Source: a virus
Virus record (IMG/VR): IMGVR_UViG_3300005932_000020
Location: 1 to 24,390 of that record
Reading direction: 5' to 3' (one strand)
Length of the DNA stretch: 24,390 nucleotides
Shown here: positions 19,988-24,390 of the stretch, one piece after another
How the letters are laid out: each line of letters opens with the position of its first letter
How positions within the stretch are numbered: the first letter of the stretch is position 1
Notes under the pieces: generated by a model
What the model saw: only the letters and a program-made list of their open reading frames with translations
Told to the model about the DNA's origin: nothing
The model's database searches: none
Position numbers and translations under genes: made by a program

Positions 19988-21064
19988 TTAGGCTGCGTTA
20001 TCGACTACGGTGAAGGCTGGCTCCCCGGCGGGTTTCAATGCCTGGAATGTTACCGGGACAACGGTCTTCTCCCCTTTCTTGAAAGGCATCCCAACTGAGC
20101 CAGTCGCGGTAGCTTTAGGGAAGAACATCTGCCGTAAGTAACCAGCAGGGTTGAGGCCTTCGAGTCTAAGATTCATGGTCTTATTGACGCCGGACCCTAC
20201 TGTTAGGATGCTACCGGATACCACTGATCCGGCCATCGCAAAGCCCATATTCGCTAGTGAGCCCTCTGCCATATTACAGGTTATCTCAATGGACTCCTTG
20301 GTGATAACACGGTCTATGGCTACGGTTTCTTCCTCCACCTCGATATCGGATTCATCGGCGTTGTAAGTAAGAGTAACTCCGTCCTCGGTATAGCCAAGGT
20401 CGACAAATGGAGAACTAAGGGATATCGCCGGGCCGGTGCCACCTGGTTCAATGGTGTAGACGGTGCCCATAATCTCGATGCTGTCAATGTAGCTAGTTCG
20501 TGCAGGTGAAGTCTCCCACAACTCTACTCGAACCCTGGTCAGTATCCAGTTCGAGCAATCAGCTCCACTGGTCAAGACCTCAATGGCCGCTTGCTGCCCG
20601 TTAAGAGCGGCTAACCCCCAGTCAAAGAACGAGGCTCCTATCTCGTCAACCCCACCTATACCAGACAAGTCAGCATCAGCGCACTCCTGGTCTAACCAAG
20701 TATTGCTTCCCGTAATACCCTGCAGATCGACATCTGTGATTTCAGCCCAGGCATCGGAGTCGGGGTCTTCAAACCTGAACTCCATCTGAGCAAAGTTACC
20801 GACCACTGCGGAGCTTTTGTGCCAGAAGCTGTTTGTGTCAAGGGCGGCTGTCCAGAGTGCCATTGTTATAGCCCTGTCTGTTAGCGCCGATCCACTCAAT
20901 TCAACGTGGGTGCTACCGGCATCTCCGGAACCAGTCTTGGTGAGCTTCACTGACCTACTTCCTGCATACTGCTCAACAGTAGACCATTCTGCCCTTGCGT
21001 CATTTGGCTGCCTAACGGCCAGGGTCGCCACCCCGGTTAAGACGTTAGCGATTGTGTTTGCCAT
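19988..21064 (-). CDS. Major tail tube protein with a large inserted domain, 358 aa
   Basis: The frame of a tail tube protein is visible at both ends: NVLTGVATLAVRQP (residues 7-20), then VDLGYTEDGVTLTYNADESD (221-240), VAIDRVITKESIEITCNMAE (about 247-266), and MPFKKGEKTVVPVTFQALKP near the end. Between residues about 22 and 212 lies an extra ~190-residue beta-rich segment (GSRSVKLTKTGSGDAGSTHV, then ILTRVRVELWETSPARTSYI) like a carbohydrate-binding jelly roll. Ordinary tube proteins are about 150-200 residues. It sits just before the chaperones, as expected. AGGAGGGT precedes the ATG. The function call is strong; the nature of the insert is inferred. Confidence 0.85.
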   Translation of the reverse strand: MANTIANVLTGVATLAVRQPNDARAEWSTVEQYAGSRSVKLTKTGSGDAGSTHVELSGSALTDRAITMALWTAALDTNSFWHKSSAVVGNFAQMEFRFEDPDSDAWAEITDVDLQGITGSNTWLDQECADADLSGIGGVDEIGASFFDWGLAALNGQQAAIEVLTSGADCSNWILTRVRVELWETSPARTSYIDSIEIMGTVYTIEPGGTGPAISLSSPFVDLGYTEDGVTLTYNADESDIEVEEETVAIDRVITKESIEITCNMAEGSLANMGFAMAGSVVSGSILTVGSGVNKTMNLRLEGLNPAGYLRQMFFPKATATGSVGMPFKKGEKTVVPVTFQALKPAGEPAFTVVDNAA

Positions 21065-21066
21065 GA

Positions 21067-21249
21067 TTATTTACCCTCCTGTTGTAGTTTAATATAATAA
21101 AGTGCCTTCTCAGGTAAGACAGCTGATTTTTCTGGTTCTTTGGGTATCGGTTCCTCCTCCTCAACCTCCGTAGGTATCAACTCCCCCTCCTCCTCCTCAG
21201 TCTCTATATCGATTACAACCGCCTCTTCTTCCTCTTCTGGTAAAACCAT
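21067..21249 (-). CDS. Very acidic small protein, 60 aa
   Basis: Roughly 40% of the residues are Asp/Glu, in runs such as PEEEEEAVVIDIETEEEEGE and VEEEEPIPKEPE, with a short ordered C-terminus (ALYYIKLQQ). AAGGAGGG precedes the ATG and it ends two bases before the tail tube start. Its function is unknown. Such acidic linkers may be disordered decorations, or charge-mimic or scaffold-type factors in tail assembly. Confidence 0.75.
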   Translation of the reverse strand: MVLPEEEEEAVVIDIETEEEEGELIPTEVEEEEPIPKEPEKSAVLPEKALYYIKLQQEGK

Positions 21250-21290
21250 TACTCCCTCCTTGTAAAACGCCTAGATTTTGATTCTGTGGC

Positions 21291-21698
21291 CTATCGTAGC
21301 ATGATGCTGAAAAAACAAAGGGTCCGAAAGTAGTTTGGAATAAATTCATCCACTAGATCCTGGCCTTGTCCTTCCTCGATTGCTGATAAAATGTAGTTAG
21401 ACCCTACCGCGACATTCTGTATTCCTTGGAGTGCATCATATAAAGCACGGTAGATTTCTCGCGCATCGATAGGATCGGCAGCCCAACAATCAAACTGCAC
21501 ACTAGGATTCGGCATATCGGGAATATACGGGGTTGCCGATCCGCCCCGGGATGAGTAAGTAACTGCCGGTAGCGTGCCATTCTCCGGTATCCTGGGGCAG
21601 TAGATTCTTGCCCCCACTAAGGCGATTAAGGGATCAACCTTTGTTGACGAGGTTGTTAGATAATCCCTTATGATTTTGTTGGTATCAGGTAAGCTCAT
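21291..21698 (-). CDS. Tail terminator / tail completion protein (DUF3168-like), 135 aa
   Basis: This protein caps the tail tube at the head-proximal end. It begins with an IIRDYLTTSSTKVDPLIALV helix, followed by GARIYCPRIPENGTLPAVTY, SVQFDCWAAD, and AREIYRALYDALQG, in the order expected for DUF3168/gp17-type terminators. Its ATG overlaps the stop of the gene before it (ATGA). It directly follows the HK97 gp10-like gene, the normal order. Confidence 0.85.
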   Translation of the reverse strand: MSLPDTNKIIRDYLTTSSTKVDPLIALVGARIYCPRIPENGTLPAVTYSSRGGSATPYIPDMPNPSVQFDCWAADPIDAREIYRALYDALQGIQNVAVGSNYILSAIEEGQGQDLVDEFIPNYFRTLCFFSIMLR

Positions 21699-22111
21699 AA
21701 ATGCTTCCTCACTTTCCCGGCGAAAGAATCCCCCTTGGTATGCTTCATCAGTGCCGGATTCATGTAGGGTCTCCCCTGTACATGGCTACCAGAGCGGGTA
21801 TGATAACCTGTCTCGCCATAACCACCATAGCCGGAAGTAGAATAAACAGCACCTTCCAGCTTTCTATCATTTACAATTCTGTCCGGCTCTGCGTCTTTCC
21901 CCTGCTTAACGGTTCCCATTCCAGAAACCTCTCCGGCAAGTGAGCGTGCGTTATGCCCCGTATCCCAGAAGTCAACGGCCTTTGCGTTCCTAATGCTGTC
22001 ATTATGGATAGCCACCACCGTATCCCTCATGGCTAACGTGGTGGCTTTATCAAGGGTATTCTTGGCTGCGGGAATCCTCAGATTGCTAATTATGTTCATG
22101 CTTAGTTTCAT
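21695..22111 (-). CDS. Neck / tail completion protein, HK97 gp10-like, 138 aa
   Basis: The start is set at the ATG at 22111, overlapping the upstream TGA (ATGA), instead of an in-frame TTG seven codons earlier. The C-terminal half contains LEGAVYSTSGYGGYGETGYH and VQGRPYMNPAL, the hallmark of the HK97 gp10 family that joins head and tail. An N-terminal helix (LDKATTLAMRDTVVAIHNDS) is also family-like. Confidence 0.88.
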   Translation of the reverse strand: MKLSMNIISNLRIPAAKNTLDKATTLAMRDTVVAIHNDSIRNAKAVDFWDTGHNARSLAGEVSGMGTVKQGKDAEPDRIVNDRKLEGAVYSTSGYGGYGETGYHTRSGSHVQGRPYMNPALMKHTKGDSFAGKVRKHL

Positions 22112-22446
22112 CGAACTACCCTTACAAAACACTCTTTATGATGTGAGGTGGCCCCGTCTCTCCGATCTACTACCATCAAGACTTCATAGGTATCACTATC
22201 AATTACTATTCGGTCCTGCTCGGTAACATCGACATCACCAAGGAAGATAGTGTGGTCAGCGATAACTAACTCGGCACCGACCTTTATTTCTTGCCCGCCT
22301 CTCCCCATCATCGCAGAGGACAGCCGGCAAGCGATATCTGTTAAGTGGTCAGCCCAGGTTAAAGTAGGTGTACCATAATCATCGGCTACCCCTTCTGTAT
22401 ATCTCTGCACGGTACAGGTATTGATTAACAAACTTGTATAGCTCAA
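22108..22446 (-). CDS. Head closure / head-tail joining protein (SPP1 gp16 type), 112 aa
   Basis: The protein begins SYTSLLINTCTVQRYTEG, followed by YGTPTLTWADHLTDIACRLS and a beta-barrel-type body, ending TYEVLMVVDRRDGATSHHKE: the usual profile of head-tail joining proteins. It starts with TTG overlapping the previous TGA (TTGA), with GGAGGGAGA close upstream. It lies between a connector-like and a gp10-like gene in standard order. Confidence 0.85.
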   Translation of the reverse strand: MSYTSLLINTCTVQRYTEGVADDYGTPTLTWADHLTDIACRLSSAMMGRGGQEIKVGAELVIADHTIFLGDVDVTEQDRIVIDSDTYEVLMVVDRRDGATSHHKECFVRVVR

Positions 22447-22793
22447 TCTCCCTCCGCGGTGATTCCACTACCCTCGGTCAAATCCATCTCCGCCCAGTCC
22501 AATATAGGATCAGAGTATGCTTTTGTTTCCAGCTCTGACTTCAGTTTATTCATGGCAGCGATAGTCTTTTGAGTGTACTGGTAATCACCTATCTTTTCAC
22601 TTTCAGGGGAGAGGGTGTATTTAGCCGCCCATGCACCCAAGGCTTCAGCAGCCGCCAGGTAGATATTACTCGAGTGCATTGATAAGAAAATATCAATCTC
22701 GGCATCAGAAAAGACGCAAGCGGTTGTCGATACATCATTGATTAAAAGTCTTACTTTGCCCCTATCGGTTGTTACATCATAAGTACACGCCAT
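22443..22793 (-). CDS. Head-tail connector / adaptor protein (gp6-like), 116 aa
   Basis: The N-terminal DRGKVRLLINDVSTT...FSDAEIDIFLS and the following helix YLAAAEALGAWAAKY are characteristic of the small helical adaptor that binds below the portal. Its length is typical. CAGGAGAT precedes the ATG at 22793. It is the first gene of the neck set; portal, capsid and terminase genes would be upstream, outside the window. Confidence 0.85.
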   Translation of the reverse strand: MACTYDVTTDRGKVRLLINDVSTTACVFSDAEIDIFLSMHSSNIYLAAAEALGAWAAKYTLSPESEKIGDYQYTQKTIAAMNKLKSELETKAYSDPILDWAEMDLTEGSGITAEGD

Positions 22794-22794
22794 A

Positions 22795-23289
22795 TTATAT
22801 CTCCTGAATTTTCAGCCAGACTTGCATGGTGTCGCCTCCTCCACTTGCAGCCTTGATGCTTCCTGATATACGAGTCCCACAGTTGAAGATAAAATCCGTA
22901 CTAGCCGGTAATGCCGATCCAGCAGCCCGGGCGGTAGATACCATAATCCTCTCAAACCATGTTACCCCGCTATCCGCACTTAATCTTAACTGGTAGAACT
23001 GGGCTACCTGTGGCTTAACTACTGTCATAAGTACCTTGAATGGTTTTGTCGCTGCCAATGCTGCCCTCAATTCGGTATCGGCACCAAACACATTAGCTAC
23101 GTTATCAGCCGTCAAGGTAGTGCCAACCAGGTTGTCTGGGGCGATGGTTACCGGAAACTCACCGACAAGATTATTCCAGAGGGAATCACAAACAGCATCA
23201 TCAATGTTTTTGGTATTATGGTGGAATAGTATTTTATCAAAGTGCTGCTCGCTGCCGGTGTCTATGTCTATTCCATCTTCCGATTTCAT
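22795..23289 (-). CDS. Unknown beta-rich virion-region protein, 164 aa
   Basis: I do not recognise it. It begins MKSEDGIDIDTGSEQHFDKI and reads largely as beta strands with a C-terminal KAASGGGDTMQVWLKIQEI. The start is ten bases after the stop of the LamG-like gene, with no clear Shine-Dalgarno, so translation is probably coupled. It sits between the LamG-like gene and the neck genes; a head decoration or fibre component is plausible but unproven. Confidence 0.75.
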   Translation of the reverse strand: MKSEDGIDIDTGSEQHFDKILFHHNTKNIDDAVCDSLWNNLVGEFPVTIAPDNLVGTTLTADNVANVFGADTELRAALAATKPFKVLMTVVKPQVAQFYQLRLSADSGVTWFERIMVSTARAAGSALPASTDFIFNCGTRISGSIKAASGGGDTMQVWLKIQEI

Positions 23290-23298
23290 CTATACCAG

Positions 23299-24009
23299 TC
23301 ATTGAGCATTCCCCTGTGCGAATATCTGTCTATGCTCGGCGGCGGTTAAAGCCCTGGACCAAGCTCTCGGCCTTCCCAGGTAAACATTAAGCCAGTTGGA
23401 ATCTTCGGTAAATCTGCACCCACATCTGAGGTCAAGGGCTGCGCTTGATTCGGGGTCGATTAACGTGCCGGATACAGTTGCTATCGGTAAACCATTCATG
23501 TAATGCTGCGCCGTGGTCCCTGTCCTGCTGTAACTCCAGCAATGCAAGGTGCTGGGCAGCCAGCCAATAGAATAAGATGCTGTCCTTAAAGATGCGCCTA
23601 ACGAGTGGTGATGCCTGACGGTTAGATAGTAAATGCCGCCGGATTCGGTAAGGTAGACTTCCCACCCACTGTCGCTGAGAATGTATTTACCCATTAGTAT
23701 CTGTGACGTATCAGTACCAACCGACCAATTAAACCAGCAAGCTAAACTATAATCCCCGGAGGTGAAGTTCAGGTTCGGGCAATCCGCAGCCGGGCAGTTG
23801 ATATACTGTGTCCAAACTTGGAAGAGGTAAAGTCCGTAATATGGCTGGCCCGTTTCTGCCGGCCATATTGTACCTCCGGCGCCTTCCCTTGTTCCGATAG
23901 AGCCTGACTTTGACTGGTCGTGTATTAGCGTTCCGGTTCCCTCGAGGAAAGGCCAGTCAAGGACTATATCTTGATTCAAGCCAAGATTGTCATAAAATGT
24001 TCTAGCCAT
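23299..24009 (-). CDS. LamG / concanavalin A-like domain protein, 236 aa
   Basis: The protein fills one LamG-type jelly roll: NQDIVLDWPFLEGTGTLIHD (start), GDYSLACWFNWSVG, YLTVRHHHSLG, HCWSYSRTGTTAQHYMNGLP (the typical 'W....Y.....Y.NG' pattern), and YLGRPRAWSRALTAAEHRQI (the usual closing 'R.WsRALt..E' motif). Such domains bind glycans or other surface ligands. Start ATG overlaps the previous TAA (TAATG). Its place before the neck genes suggests a head-attached surface fibre rather than a tail fibre. Confidence 0.87.
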   Translation of the reverse strand: MARTFYDNLGLNQDIVLDWPFLEGTGTLIHDQSKSGSIGTREGAGGTIWPAETGQPYYGLYLFQVWTQYINCPAADCPNLNFTSGDYSLACWFNWSVGTDTSQILMGKYILSDSGWEVYLTESGGIYYLTVRHHHSLGASLRTASYSIGWLPSTLHCWSYSRTGTTAQHYMNGLPIATVSGTLIDPESSAALDLRCGCRFTEDSNWLNVYLGRPRAWSRALTAAEHRQIFAQGNAQ

Positions 24010-24390
24010 TATATCTCATAGAAGGATGCCCAAGGATAAGCCCTGGCAGTGCCTACAGTTCTCTCAATCGTTAACCTGACCCCAAACCGATTAGGGCCGA
24101 GGTTTACTCCGATCAGCACAGGGGATTGCACTCCGACAATAGGATCGGACTCATCAAATAAGCTCCATACACCACCGTCTGTATCCCGCCTGTATTTTCT
24201 AAGGACAACAGTTTCACCAGCCGTTTGGTTTAAGAAGTTGACAGTGACGAGAACAGGCTTGAAAACTCCTAGCGGGGCATTGTTGATATAGAGGTTATAC
24301 TCGGTGTTGATAACCGTTGTGGTGGTGCTGCCGACTGCCGAGGATAGTGTGGGCAAGCCGTCAGTTACAGCCCGGATGAGGTCAACATTA
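24009..24390 (-). CDS. Partial unknown virion protein, 5' end off window
   Basis: The frame is open to the right edge: eleven in-frame codons (NVDLIRAVTDG) precede the first in-window candidate start, a TTG at 24354-24356, so the true start most likely lies beyond 24390. The visible 126 residues are beta-rich, with a TTTTVINTEYNLYINNAPLG segment and GGVWSLFDESDPIVGV, ending AYPWASFYEI. It is coupled to the LamG-like gene (TAATG). Not recognised; a head or fibre component is inferred from position. Confidence 0.75.
   Translation of the reverse strand, partial: NVDLIRAVTDGLPTLSSAVGSTTTTVINTEYNLYINNAPLGVFKPVLVTVNFLNQTAGETVVLRKYRRDTDGGVWSLFDESDPIVGVQSPVLIGVNLGPNRFGVRLTIERTVGTARAYPWASFYEI

Overview
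The window is a continuous piece of a tailed-phage (siphovirus-type) genome or prophage. Every supported gene reads on the minus strand, so transcription runs from high to low coordinates. Genes are tightly packed, with many ATGA, GTGA, TTGA or TAATG stop/start overlaps and strong AGGAGG-type ribosome binding sites. The host cannot be named from this sequence. I saw no tRNA, rRNA, integrase, transposase, CRISPR array or reverse transcriptase.

Late region (about 24390 down to 9549). The order is: a protein cut by the right edge, a LamG-like protein and an unknown beta-rich protein; four neck and tail-completion proteins (22793-21291); a small acidic protein; the tail tube protein, which carries a large inserted domain; a tail assembly chaperone pair with a convincing -1 frameshift site (AAAGGGG, 19597-19603); an 895-residue tape measure protein; a distal tail protein; three small accessory genes; and then the tail tip. 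The tail tip is unusual. The conserved N-terminal domain of the hub (minor structural) protein lies at the C-terminus of a 790-residue fibre-like protein, the rest of the hub is in a separate 556-residue protein, and a third structural gene sits between them. Both halves carry the same ~21-residue VEGLG-type repeat, 13 units in one and 2 in the other. Three small membrane proteins follow, probably a holin-like lysis cassette, but no endolysin is in the window. A strong intrinsic terminator (9489-9523) closes the late unit.

Control region (9337-9548). After the terminator come three 22-bp direct repeats, a 17-bp palindrome and a near-consensus sigma70 promoter (TTGACT, 17 bp, TATGAT). This looks like the start of the early operon.

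Early region (9336 down to 1). It holds a zinc-ribbon microprotein, an HTH protein, several small unknowns, a 29-residue membrane peptide, a coiled-coil protein, an ERF-type single-strand annealing protein, two different DNA methyltransferases, a DUF4373-like replication protein, a DnaB helicase, a run of small unknown proteins, and a CxxC protein cut by the left edge. Together they form a replication, recombination and DNA-modification module. The DNA around 5716-5771 looks like a scar from rearrangement of the methyltransferase gene. Six of the genes listed are under 60 codons; their support is ribosome binding sites, overlaps and sensible composition.
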